64,000 bases of DNA. It comes from Neonectria sp. B-13 (Eukaryota > Ascomycota > Sordariomycetes > Hypocreales > Nectriaceae). The DNA is taken from assembly GCA_002682825.1 (NCBI GenBank), contig NOKP01000010.1, positions 434,001 through 498,000 on the forward strand. Reading direction: 5' to 3'. Numbering within the stretch: the stretch's first letter is position 1; the number at the start of each line of letters is the position of its first letter. The translations under genes and the position numbers were made by a program. Shown in pieces: positions 35,301-45,225 of the stretch. The notes below the pieces were generated by a model that did not search any database, was not told where the DNA came from, and worked only from the letters and a program-made list of their open reading frames with translations.

Positions 35301-35353
35301 CCGCCGACGTCGACGCCTATGCGGAGGCGCCGCGAACTGGCGTTTGCGGCCAT
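32303..35353 (-). CDS. Hydantoinase/oxoprolinase-like protein fused to DUF917
   Basis: Two exons on the minus strand (35353-33794, 33739-32303) encode 998 residues. The first 560 form a HyuA-type ASKHA ATPase: RIGVDVGGTNTDGVIVD near the start, GTTHFVNAVVERD, NDGTVLSGEVA, and a second phosphate loop VVDIGGTTTDVGILLANGF. The C-terminal 400 match DUF917 (DLTWIAIGCYILGTGGGGSP, VEVGGANGLGGLILG), the family that includes bacterial S-methyl thiohydantoin desulfurase. Hydantoinases open five-membered cyclic amides, usually with ATP, so a role in hydantoin, thiohydantoin or oxoproline-like breakdown is likely. The 54-nt intron is in frame and stop-free, so retention would add 18 residues. An upstream in-frame extension to 35680 lacks family features, and the start at MAANASSRRLRIG was preferred. 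Confidence 0.9.
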   Translation of the reverse strand: MAANASSRRLRIGVDVGGTNTDGVIVDPFQSAAQDKGIVAWHKAPTTTNPSLGINDAITAMFKSAAIKPDDVASVTIGTTHFVNAVVERDAARLSPVAVLRLCGPFSKHTPPCVDWPDDMRELILGHYALLKGGLEVDGYLISDIDEDEIKSQCAIIREKGIKSVVIIGIFSPIDTVERQEERAADIIRAAIPGCDVVCSKEVANLGFLERENAAILNASILPFARKTIRSFHEPVKRLGLNCPVFITQNDGTVLSGEVAARLPIRTFSSGPTNSMRGAAFLVQSEPNEAMMVVDIGGTTTDVGILLANGFPRQQAAYSDLSGVRMNFSCPDIKSIGLGGGSIVRKENGFSIGPDSVGYKLPQEAIVFGGSVLTTTDCTVRGNTEIKIGDPALVKDALSEDELAKYKVLVKHKLEKVIDTMKTSQEDIPVILVGGGAVIAPDELKGASKVLKPQWSQVANAIGAAIARVSAVVDTVKSTESKTTKELLDEISQDAIERAVTAGAARSSITIVEQETLPLQVSRSSSSSNQSNLLTPSQYIANKTRFIVRASGDFDFARNDLTQTPVSEPDEPEQEMDSYEKITKTDSKRDVKVKEEIDILTYRPNVRDRVWSISETDLTWIAIGCYILGTGGGGSPYSLMIRIRTQLRNGATARIISPDDLPDDAQVGCGGGVGSPTVGIEKLAGDELLKSQRELYKICDQTATHMISVEVGGANGLGGLILGCSTSMDIPTVDGDWMGRAYPTKWQTTPVVFKERSTIWSPIAISDGNGNVVVMPKASSDAHVERIIRAALGEMGSQVGAADAPVTGAETKRWVVEHTLSQSWRIGRAVARARQENMVDNVAEIILDECGGPSAGKVLWKGKIVGVERTLRNGHVYGECLIEGADVREDGEDAQGGKVSGQFKGLVKIPFKNENIAALRVHPDRKEELQEDVLAIVPDLVSVIDAQNGEAVGTPEYRYGLLVIVLGISASDRWTGTERGIKIGGPEAFGFGHLKYAPLGKFVKPKSVIDEFDESS

Positions 35354-36078
35354 GGTCGGGTGCAAATGAAGTCTTCGGCGAGTCGTGAACGGCCAGAAGC
35401 TATCGCGGCGAGCTTGGGCGAGGAATAAGTGAGATGATGGGCGTATGTTAATTACCCCCCACATGAGGATGTGGACGTAAGGCGGCACAGGAACAAGAGA
35501 CCCGATGCCGGCGGCTATTGTCCTATAGATGTCTCGGTCTCCGACACGTCGATCGCTGCGTATTCCTGTCCAGGAGTCTTGGCCGACATGCCTAGCATCA
35601 ACGGGGAGGCCCCGCTTGCAGGAATCCTTTGGCCGGTAGCGTCCGATTCCTTGAGTGCTTCCATGATAGAGGGACTGCAAAGGAAGACTGCAGAGTCAAA
35701 TGGGAATAGATAGCATGTGAGTTATTAACGGTTGATCGGGCTTCAAATCATCCAGCGTTATAGATCGAGGGCGCATTGACGGTTGCAGTGTGGTGGGGAT
35801 CATGGAGTGCTGGAGAGCGCTGTATGCGCCAAATGCTTGGGTTTCAGCGTTGAGTCCAGCGTGTAGTCTAGACTAGCAGTTGCTGACGCTAGGTGAGCAC
35901 CTCACGCGCATTTAAGCATGGAGGAAATCGGGCTTACCGCCTCGACCCGCAGAGACCGTTAGCCGACTCTGAAGCATGGAGGTAATCCAATACAGGATTT
36001 TCTCCTGCATATGAAGGTGCATCTTGATATCGTGACAGTTTTGCTTCGAATTGGACCGTCCGTCCAAACTGACGTACA
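35354..36078. promoter_or_regulatory. Divergent spacer between hydantoinase-like and HET genes
   Basis: This 725-bp region separates two outward-facing genes. The frame of the hydantoinase gene stays open leftward to 35680, but the reading there has no conserved motif. No other structure was seen. Confidence 0.5.
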
Positions 36079-38178
36079 ATGGGTAGCATTCCGCAGGACG
36101 GGCTGTATCATCCCCTGGGCGAAGAAGATATTCGCTTGATCACCATCCACCCACAACTTGAGCATGGCGTCCTTTGCTGTTCCCTGGAGACGTTTTCTCT
36201 CAATGGGACAATTCCAGTGTACCGGCAGTTCCTCCATTCGTACGCCTCTCCCAGCACACCCAGGCGCTGGTTGATCTCGACTTGGGCATCCATACAGCGA
36301 GCCAAAGTAGTGCGACAGCTGCCAGCAACCCGCTCGATGGGCTCCTTCACCCCGGCACACAACTGCTTTCGCTTCTCTTGGGGCGACTTTGCGGCCTTGT
36401 CATATGTTTGGGGCACTGATCAAGCTGGCAAGATCATTGTCAACGGCCAAGAGACCACGGTGACAAAGAACCTGGAAGAGGCGCTGCACGAGCTGAGAAA
36501 GGATAAAGGACGCTTTACAGATAACTACAGGCTATGGGTCGATGCACTGTGCATCAACCAACTCGATGAGGACGAGACCGCACAGCAAGTGTCGAGGATG
36601 CGGGAGATTTATTCCCAGGCATGGGCAGTGATCGCGTGGCTAGGCCCGGCAGCAGATGACACCGATCAAGGCATGCATCTCCTGTGCGGTCTTGCTCGCT
36701 TGAACAACGAAGAAAAGGACCAATTGTCTGTTTTGCTGGAGAAGAATCCAACCTACTTCGGCGACTCTGCATTCTACGGCCTCCAGCGTCTCATGAAGCG
36801 GCCGTACTGGTCGCGGTTGTGGATTATCCAGGAGTTGGTTCTCGGGTCCAATTCGACTGTTTTGAAGTGCGGAGGGTATACCCTGGATTGGTCAACCTTT
36901 AGCCACGGTATTTCCACCCTGTATCACGGGGGGATTTGGGCTGCCAAGGATTGGCTACTGAAGAGAGAGGTGAAAAGCAAGAATATCGACTCGGACTTGT
37001 GGTGGGTGACTGCGAGCATTCATTTGGTTCACCAGGACATTCGACCGCTGAGCAAGTTCGAGTTCAGAGGTGGAGAGCGACAAGGTATCAGGAAGCTCCT
37101 CGAGCTCGCCAAGTCTGAAAGTCGCGACGAGAAGGACAAAGTCTTTGGCCTTCTGGGGATGATGGATCCTGGCATTGTCGAACAACTCGTTTGCAAATAC
37201 TCAAAGTCAACACCAGAAATCTTCCGTGCCACAACAGTGGCTTTCATCGAGCACTACAGGAATCTGGAGCCACTTCGTGAAGCCAACCCTTGGGGTAGTG
37301 CCCATACGGCCTCATGGGTCATGGACTGGACATGGCAGGGCAGACATCGGTATTCCAAGCCAGAGTCCGTTTTCATCGGTCCGTTTTGGACTCCTGGCAC
37401 ACCTGAGCCGCGGCCAGAGACGATTTATTGCGCGGACGGACAAAGAAGCCCCAAGTATTCCTTTCTCGCCGACGGCCAGCTGCTTAAATGCAGGGGCATT
37501 GTCTTGGACACAGTGTGTGGGCTTGGGGCATGTAAGCGCGGAAACTTTGACTGGGACACAACATCCGTTGTGCAACCAGCGACATGGAGGAGCGTGTACA
37601 GCGATACGCCCAAAGCGTTGTATAGCGCACTGCTCCTTGGGCGTGTGTCAAATGGCGAACATGTCAGTGGACGGCATGCCGCTCTCCTAAACCTGCCGAG
37701 GACATACGAATCAGCTTTCGAACAGTTCGAGGCACTGGAATGGCCGTGGTTGAAGGAACAACACAAATACTACCGTCGATGGATCGGATGGAGCAAGGCC
37801 CACGGCGAGATCAACATGGGTGGCAAGTGCCTGGGGGACTACTTCACAGATCTGGTTCCAAAAGAAGCATCCGAGTTCGATTACGCCGAGGTGTATTTGG
37901 CAGCCGACCGTTCACTGATGGGTAGACGGTTGATGTTTACCCAGAAGGGCTACTTGGGATGGGCGCCAGACAACGCCTGCGGGACGCTCGAGGACCAAGT
38001 CCAACCTGGCGACATGGTCTGCGTCGTGTTTGGATGCAGTACTCCCTTGATGATAAGGCGTGTGGGAGAGAATTATCACGTTTTAGGAGAGGCCTATGTC
38101 GAGGGGATGATGAATGGAGAAGTGATAGGCCTGCTAGAGCGGAGTACGCTGGTCGAGCAGGAGCTGGTTTTCGTGTAA
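36079..38178 (+). CDS. HET-domain protein (heterokaryon-incompatibility type)
   Basis: A single exon encodes 699 residues. The HET domain occupies about residues 100-265, with its three blocks clear: FAALSYVWGTDQAGKIIVNG, then LWVDALCINQLDEDETAQQV, then QAWAVIAWLGPAADDTD. The C-terminal part has SRDEKDKVFGLLGMMD, typical of long HET proteins, and ends with DMVCVVFGCSTPLMIRRVGE and YHVLGEAYVEGMMNGEV, a block common at the end of these proteins. HET domains trigger cell death on non-self recognition between fused hyphae. Most genomic copies are of unknown specificity and evolve fast. No NACHT, WD40 or glycolipid-transfer domain is attached. The upstream neighbour is divergent and the UBP2 gene follows 812 bp downstream. 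Confidence 0.94.
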   Translation: MGSIPQDGLYHPLGEEDIRLITIHPQLEHGVLCCSLETFSLNGTIPVYRQFLHSYASPSTPRRWLISTWASIQRAKVVRQLPATRSMGSFTPAHNCFRFSWGDFAALSYVWGTDQAGKIIVNGQETTVTKNLEEALHELRKDKGRFTDNYRLWVDALCINQLDEDETAQQVSRMREIYSQAWAVIAWLGPAADDTDQGMHLLCGLARLNNEEKDQLSVLLEKNPTYFGDSAFYGLQRLMKRPYWSRLWIIQELVLGSNSTVLKCGGYTLDWSTFSHGISTLYHGGIWAAKDWLLKREVKSKNIDSDLWWVTASIHLVHQDIRPLSKFEFRGGERQGIRKLLELAKSESRDEKDKVFGLLGMMDPGIVEQLVCKYSKSTPEIFRATTVAFIEHYRNLEPLREANPWGSAHTASWVMDWTWQGRHRYSKPESVFIGPFWTPGTPEPRPETIYCADGQRSPKYSFLADGQLLKCRGIVLDTVCGLGACKRGNFDWDTTSVVQPATWRSVYSDTPKALYSALLLGRVSNGEHVSGRHAALLNLPRTYESAFEQFEALEWPWLKEQHKYYRRWIGWSKAHGEINMGGKCLGDYFTDLVPKEASEFDYAEVYLAADRSLMGRRLMFTQKGYLGWAPDNACGTLEDQVQPGDMVCVVFGCSTPLMIRRVGENYHVLGEAYVEGMMNGEVIGLLERSTLVEQELVFV

Positions 38179-38990
38179 GCGGTGCCTGGTCTGGGCAAGA
38201 GGGTAGAGGATGGAAGAGCAATCAAACGAAAACGAAACTCGACTGAATTTGAACAGTTCTAGATTTTTTTTGGGTTGAAACTGAGCTGTTGGTGAGATGA
38301 ACAGAAATTGTCTTTAAATGGTACCGTTTGTTAACGGGTTGGACAAGATGCAGCCGCACCGTAGCGACCCGTTGACAGCTGCCCGCGACAGTTGCTGACT
38401 CAGCCCCACAACTGCCCGCCTTCGCCTCACGACAGGGTACAGGTTGAGGTGGGAGCAGCTTGAGCTCCGTCATCACCAAAGGCTGCGTCAGCGAGCTTGC
38501 CAAACCGCCACCAACGACCACGTCAACAGCTTTAACCGGCTGCCTATCTCGTCTTCGACAAAACGGCTGCCTTGCGCATCGCCTGACGCCTTCGACAACG
38601 AGCATCCGTACGAAAACTATGGTCAAATGAGCCCCGGATTTCGAGAGGCTGCCTCGACTTGATCACGACTCAATCATCGAGAGCGTCAACGACCATACCC
38701 AATCCTTCCCTTTTATTCCATCACTTGGACGGCCGTTCACCCCCTAGGAGACACGAACATTCCAGACACTTCGACGTCTCTTGCCGTCGACAAACCCGGC
38801 CGCTTCCGCAGTAGACACGCAGCTATCCACACCTTTACTTGTATCATACTGTTGAACAGTGCCACCTCGCACCGCCCGCGCTTTGATAGATCGTTTTTGT
38901 CGCCGCGCCCACCCTGCTATCCTCACACGCCTCGAACATACCTCCTGCATCAAAAGCCGAAGCAACCCGAACTAGAAATTAGCTACAAAT
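38179..38990. other. Intergenic region upstream of UBP2
   Basis: These 812 bp contain the end of the HET transcript and the promoter and 5' leader of the deubiquitinase gene. Open frames are short and overlapping. No element was recognised. Confidence 0.55.
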
Positions 38991-41900
38991 ATGGCCAACC
39001 GATACGACCTCAGGTCCGAGCAGGACCTGGATGGCAGCGCCTATGCAGCGTTGCCAGGAACGACTCCTGGGGAGTTCGTCCCTCACAACATCACTCCTAT
39101 GAAGTCGAACCTAGCCCCCGGTAGGGAGATGGCAGGTAAGTTCCCTTGACTCTGAAACGACTCTGAAGCGATTCGTGGACTGACTTCCACCGCTGCAGGC
39201 TGCCACCCTTCGCGATGGATATACGAGCTTGTGAACAACGACTTCACGACATGCGACCTCTTCGAGCGAGCCCGACATGCGAAACTAGACACGCCATTCA
39301 ATTGGCAACACGAGCATCGGCTGATCATAAATGGAAACCAGAGTTTCTCCACATCCACAGCCCGCATTCTCTCGTCGGTGTGCTTGGACTGCCACTTCCA
39401 TTTTGTCTTCAAGATGGCCTGGGAGGAATCGCACTGCGACGAAATATGCAACCCCAAACAATCCAAGTGGCCGATGCGAGACGCCCAGTTCCCCTGGCAT
39501 CATTTGGTCTGGGCTGGATCGGAGTCAGACCCCAACATTTCAAGAGACACCTCAAAGTACTACCCTTTGCTTGCTCGAGAAAACTTTGTCTGCTCAGCAC
39601 CTCCTTGCACATTCCAAGTCACCCTCGAAGTTTCCGAACCCCGCATGCCGTCTTGGTGGATCACCCTACTCCTTGACAGCGACGCCATCCTGAAGGTCCT
39701 GCACGCGGCCAAAGAACAAGAGCCAGCACGGTACGAGGCAGCATCAGATGACTGGGCGTATCAAGCCCCTCTTAACCTCAATACCTACCTGAAGAACCTT
39801 CTCGAGGCCGCCAATCCCGAAGATGTTAGAAGTATCTCCAAGAGAAACAAGCGCTTCGCCGTTTTGTTCGGTTCGCGTTGTTTTGGCATTTTCCGACAAT
39901 TGGAATTTTCCGAACAAATCGATGAAGTCGATGGTGTTGACGAAGGCTCCTTCACGCCATCGTCCCCATCTCCTCCCGGTGGTCCATCTGGAGCCACTGA
40001 ACTTGGCACTTACCGCGCTTATTTGGAGGACATCAGGGCCGAAGTCCAATGCCTCATTCACAAAGCAGGGCCCACTGCAGAGCTTTGCACGCCTGTCCTG
40101 CACGCAGATTTACAGTGTCAAGAGGTGGCGAACCTCGGCGAAAATGCGCTGGTGAACATTCAGCGGTACAAGCTGCTTGGTGTGCTACCGAACCAACCAA
40201 AGGAGATAATTGTCAATGCCTACAAGCGGCAGTGGGAATTGCTACCAAGTAAACGGAGAGACATGATCGAGGCTTTAGTGGCCATTGCCAACGATCTTAA
40301 CGACGATCAACTCTCTGACTACGCCATGACTCAATCTTCTATATTCGAGAGTCAGCTCCAACCGCAAAGCACCAACGACGACGACGGCTTAGTCTCGCAA
40401 GCTCTCACTTTTCTCGGCCTTCAGCCCCCCAACAACTACGCCTCCGATGCACTGATCCAGGCCTTCAGGAAAAAGCTAGCCCAGGACCCTGGTGACGCTA
40501 CGGGCGCTAGGTCCATGTTGCTCTTGATCGCGCAGGCATCTACCGACGATACTTATCAAGCCACGCTCTTGATGGAGGCTGATGGAAAGATGTCAATGGC
40601 TACCAGCAAGGTCATACTTGGCCTTGTCGGTTCCAGTGGATTTGGCCCAGAGGCGTTGGACGCAGCCAAAGCCAAGGTGAGTTTATCACGTCATGGAGAA
40701 TTAACACCGTCCCTGGAGAGTGATTGCTGATGAACGACGTAGGTTGAGGCAAGCAAGAGCAAGGAGGAAAAGGCGACGTACCTCGATGCGATGGAAGCAA
40801 TAGCAGACCACACTAACTCTACGGATCTGAAATGGACCATCAACGAGATGCGCCAACAGAACGGGATTACTGTGCCCAACGGTAGCGGTAACTTATCTGG
40901 CCCAGACCGTCCTGTGAATTACGAGCTCCCTGTTGGACTGGAGAACATCGGCAATACTTGCTATCTCAACAGTCTTCTTCAATATCTCTTCACGGTCAAG
41001 CCAGTTCGAGACATTGCCCTCAACTACGAATCCTTCAAGCTTGAATTGAACGACGACAGCATCAAAGAACGACTGCTCGGTGGAAACAAGATGCAAATGG
41101 ACCGCGGGGAAGCCGTCGTTGCCCAAGCCTGTACGTGTGGTCGTATCCCCATATTATCGAAGCCAATGCTAACAACGTAAAGTTGCACAAGAGCTTTCCG
41201 AGCTTTTCGAGAACCTAAAAACCTCCGACAAAGTCGCGACCCGACCATCCCAGAGACTGGCAAACGCTGTCCTTCTATCTACGCACACACTTCTCAACGA
41301 CTCTAAGCAAGCTACGGAGCCATCTTCGACGCCTAAACCCCCACCTTTGCCTGCCCGCCCATCACCTGCACCCCCCACCAAGAGTCCTGAGGATGTTGAG
41401 ATGATAAATGTCACGGAAATTCCAATTCCCGATTCGGTCGAGACCGCTAGCACCGTCAGCTCACAGACCCTCGTTGAACAAGGAGACGAAGACTCTGATC
41501 GCTCGTACGAGAAGGTCGAAAAGGCCCCGGCGTCAAACGAGACTCAAATCAATGGCTCCGTGATCGAGGTAGTAGGGAGTGAAGATTTGAACGAGGAGGC
41601 TCATCGCGATTTCAAGAGCTGTGGGCCAGCTACGACTGTGGTGGTAATGGATGGGGTCAATGACGTGCCAGAACAACAAAGCGTCGACGTTAAAATGATC
41701 GATGCCGAGGAGCCTCAGACAGTTGACCAAAAAGTTCTTAACGCACTCGAGCACCAGAAGAGATCCTCGGGGACCGATCAGCAGGATGTGGAAGAGGTCA
41801 TGGGAAGCATTCTCAACCGCCTTCAAGCCGCCATCCATCCAAGTTCTGTTGATGAGTCGACTGGTATTCAACTGGAGAAGATCATGGAGACTTTCTTTGT

Positions 41901-42996
41901 CACGACCATCAACTACACCAAGAAATTCGACGAGAGAGTGTATCAGCAAGAAGTCAGTTTTGATCGATCAATCACCGCATTTCCGGCTGCTGAGGGAACA
42001 TGCTCCCTCTATGATGCTCTTGGACGGAATTTCGATCAGCAGATCATTGAGGAAAGCAAACTATCGCGGTACACGGCGATCAAGACACTACCTCCAGTGC
42101 TGCACGTCCTTATTCAGCGCTCGCAATCGATGGGTAGCAAGAATGGCAACCCTGTAGACATCCCAGAAACACTATACTTGGATCGATACATGGATGCACC
42201 CCAGGATTCTCCCGAATTTCAGCAACGGGTGGAAAATTGGATGACGGCCAATCGGATATCCGACCTCAAGTCACAGAAGGTGACGGTAGAGCTAAACCCG
42301 CCTAGTGGGACATTCCTGCAGAGCTACGATGCCACAGAAGTCATCAACCCAGCGCCAGCAGCAGAACCGATGGACAACGAGACTATGGAGGATCCGCTGT
42401 TGTCTGCTGAGGAAAACTGGGACTTTGATGGACCTGTCGAGGATGGCTTTCTCCTCATTAACCCACCAAGAGCTGAAGTCCCTGTCGCCGAGACACCCGC
42501 CAATCCTTCTGGTGTTGTCTCAGTCGAGACTGAGGTGAGAGAAATGATGAAGCAGGAGCTCCGCGAAAGGGAGGAAGCGCTTGAGAAGCACTATTCCGGA
42601 CTCAAGAACATCCCATACCGTCTCCATGCGGTCATTTGCCATCGTGGTCATCTCACGTCTGGCCATTACTGGGTGTGGATCCACGACTTTGAGCAGAACG
42701 TCTGGCGCAAGTACAACGACTCGAATGTGGAGGCGAACCCGAGCACGGACGAGGTGCTGGCGTCTCTGAGCACCAGCGGCGAGCCGTACTTCCTCTGTTA
42801 CGTCCGAGACAACGACAAGGATGCATATGTGGATGTCCCCAAGCGACTTGTACCACCACCGGCCCCCGAAGCCGAGGCTGAATCGGCCAAAGATGCCGAC
42901 GGAGATGTTGAGGTTACCAATAATGAGTTGGTACCGCAGCCAAAGACGATGGATGAAGCGCTTCCACTACCTTACTTGGAGCAAGAGATGGACTAG
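38991..42996 (+). CDS. ubp2: Ubiquitin carboxyl-terminal hydrolase of the UBP2 type
   Basis: Four exons (38991-39135, 39199-40676, 40743-41130, 41183-42996) encode 1274 residues, close to yeast Ubp2 (about 1270). The N-terminal 250 residues hold a conserved Cys/His region ([17 protein letters not shown] and [14 protein letters not shown]). Repeated DnaJ-like helical segments follow ([20 protein letters not shown]). The USP catalytic core starts at [19 protein letters not shown], giving nucleophile Cys614, and ends in the His box [19 protein letters not shown] with His1165. A large acidic insertion (about 730-870) splits the USP fold, as in Ubp2. The enzyme trims Lys63-linked chains and, in yeast, works with Rup1 and Rsp5 in sorting and mitochondrial dynamics. 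It acts in the cytosol. Confidence 0.93.
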
Positions 42997-43424
42997 GCGA
43001 TCCGGAAACTTTGCCTCGAATACAGGCTGTTGCAGAAGCAAGAGAATGCGGAGAAGGCATTGAGAAGCCAGGATTGGTAGTGTTGGGTGTGTGGTAGTGG
43101 TAGGAAGAACTGGAATGGACATTGTTTAGTGACGTGCGGGCAAGCGCATGATTCACATGTGTGTGGGCGTTTGGGATGACAGCACTGGGGAAGACATACC
43201 CATATAATCAGTTCAATAGATGACATGATATGATGATACCATGCGGAACCGATGAAGCTGTTGTTTGTGAGACGAGTGCAGGATACGAAATGTATATGCC
43301 TCATCACTACACATGCCTTACCATGAAAGGGAAGGATTCTGCATCCTAGGTATAGACTATTATCATCAACAGTGTTCCAAATGGTAGTATTTACAATGCT
43401 TTTATATAGGCTATGATGTATGAC
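42997..43424. other. Convergent spacer
   Basis: These 428 bp lie between the 3' ends of the UBP2 gene (+) and the enoyl-CoA-hydratase-family gene (-). The first 80 bp stay open in another frame but carry no conserved sequence. Nothing else was seen. Confidence 0.6.
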
Positions 43425-44445
43425 TTATCGGCCCTTGAAAACGGGCTTTCTCTTTTCTTGGAATGCCCGCAATGCCTCATCTCGGTCGTCGGTGTTGACC
43501 ACGCGCTCGTACATCTTGTTCTCAACCGCCTCCTGCGCGTACGCAACAGCCTGCAGTCCGGCTCTAATACCGATAGGTCCACCCTCGCAGATCTCCTGAG
43601 CGAGGCGGACGGCCTCACTCAAAGCAGCCTTCCTCGCCTGGGCCAGAAGATCGGAGCCTGCACGCTCGTCCTCGGGCACGACCTCGACAAGGCGGTCGGC
43701 GATGCCGAGGAAGTAGGCCTCGGGGGCGCCGACGCGGCGGCCGGTGAGGATCAGGTCCCGGGCGCGCGAGAGGCCGATGAGGGCGGGGAGGCGGTGGGTG
43801 CCGCCGGCGCCGGGGATGATGCCCAGGCGGGTCTCGGGCAGGCCGACGCTGGCGTTGGAGGAGAGCACGCGGAAGTGCGTGGAGAGGGCGAGCTCGAGGC
43901 CGCCGCCGAGGGCTATGGAGGAGATGGCGGCGATGGTCGGGATGGGGAGGCTGGCGAGCGAGGAGAAGGTTCCGCGGAGGGTGGTCAAGAAGTCGGCAGT
44001 TCTAAGAATGCGGGGGTTAGAATGGGAGCCAGAAGCAGGTATTGTATAGAGGGGGATTCTCTCACTCTTGTTGCGAGAAGCCTCTCCGCTCCTTGAGATC
44101 AGCGCCGGCGCAAAAGCACGAGTCGACAGCACTAGCCAGGACAACAGCCCGCGTAGGACCCTTCTCATCGACGCCCGCAGCACCGCCGAAGCGCTTCACG
44201 GGCGGCAGCTCCTCGCCGTCGGGCCCATACTGGCTGTGGACGGCGGCAACCTCGTCGCGCAGGCTGGCGAGCAGGGCGCGGGAGATGGCATTGCGGGCGG
44301 CGGGCCGGTTGAGCTCGAGCACGCGGATGTGGCCGCTGCCGGGTGCGGGCAGGTTGGTGACGCGGATGAGTGGCTCGGCGGACGTGGAGTACAGGCGTCG
44401 GAGGAGGTGCACGGAGACGGAGGCGGGGCGCAGGCGTGGAGGCAT
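43425..44445 (-). CDS. Mitochondrial methylglutaconyl-CoA hydratase-like enzyme
   Basis: Two exons on the minus strand (44445-44066, 44001-43425) encode 318 residues of the crotonase fold. The N-terminus MPPRLRPASVSVHLLRRLYS is Arg/Ser-rich and fits a mitochondrial targeting peptide. The oxyanion-hole segments are VDSCFCAGADLKER and ISSIALGGGLELAL, and the catalytic loop reads PETRLGIIPGAGGTHRLPAL. The C-terminal EALRAFQEKRKPVFKGR matches the end of human AUH, which favours 3-methylglutaconyl-CoA hydratase of leucine breakdown over the shorter fatty-acid enoyl-CoA hydratases. An insertion with PPVKRFGGAAGVDEKGP in exon 1 is unusual but in frame. The gene is divergent from the seven-helix membrane protein. 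The substrate is inferred from family resemblance only. Confidence 0.87.
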
Positions 44446-45225
44446 CGTGGGCGGGTTTCGTCGAGCGGTGGGGGTGGTGATGGTGTTTAGAGGACGAAGT
44501 GTGAATTCCGGTTCGAAGCTCGGCCGTCTTCGGCACTGCAAGTGGGCAGAATGACGTTGTGGGCTCGCGTCGGCTTTAGCTGGCTGGTCCAGTTGTGGCT
44601 GGCTGCTGTGCCGTGGTTGGCTCAATTGCGCCGATAGCGAGACATAGGAGACCTTATCAATTAAACGAGAGATAGTAGAGAGGGATAGAACGGTAGAAGA
44701 GATAGTCTAGACTCAACTATCAGCTAACGAATTTCTCTTTTGTTCCTTTCTTCATTTCTTTCCTTAACAAACCCCATACATGTTGTGTATGAATACCGGC
44801 AGACGACATGCTAAGCTTTCCTGTGCATCCTTGCCGTTCTGGGGAACGGTGCCAAGGCCCCAGCGAATTAAGCGGATCGTGCCCCCGCCAACATCCAAAT
44901 CGTGGGCGGGAGAAGTTGTCCATTGTTCTTTTTGGTCCAATTTATCTTAGCTCTGTTGACCCCTTTCAGCGACTCTGATTCTCCTGCGCTGTGCTGGAGG
45001 CTTGTGATCGAGCACAGGGACTCACAGAGGCGGCGACCGGGGGAAGTTGAGATGCACCGGAATGGGCGCGTCGGTCCGTCGATAGACGAAGAAGTCATCT
45101 GCCCCAGCCTCATTCTCAGCAAGCCTAGTCGATCTGGGCGGCTTGTGATCACTCCGCAGCCTGGTTCCCAGCAAGCCTGATTATCAGCAGCTTTGCTTTT
45201 TTCTTCCTCTGCAGCCCCGGCAACC
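44446..45225. promoter_or_regulatory. Divergent promoter region
   Basis: This 780-bp spacer lies between the hydratase-like gene (-) and the seven-helix protein gene (+). A C/T-rich tract ending in TTTTTTCTTCCTCTGCAG lies about 30 bp before the ATG at 45226. It may be a 5' UTR intron acceptor or an initiator region. No other element was recognised. Confidence 0.4.

Noticed and set aside
35354..35680. In-frame N-terminal extension of the hydantoinase-DUF917 gene
   Set aside because: No similarity to hydantoinase N-termini; the family motif RIGVDVGGTNTD starts ten residues after the ATG at 35353, the usual distance.
42821..43063. Open frame overlapping the 3' end of the UBP2 gene
   Set aside because: It is out of frame with a complete, conserved USP protein that ends at 42996 and has no features of its own.
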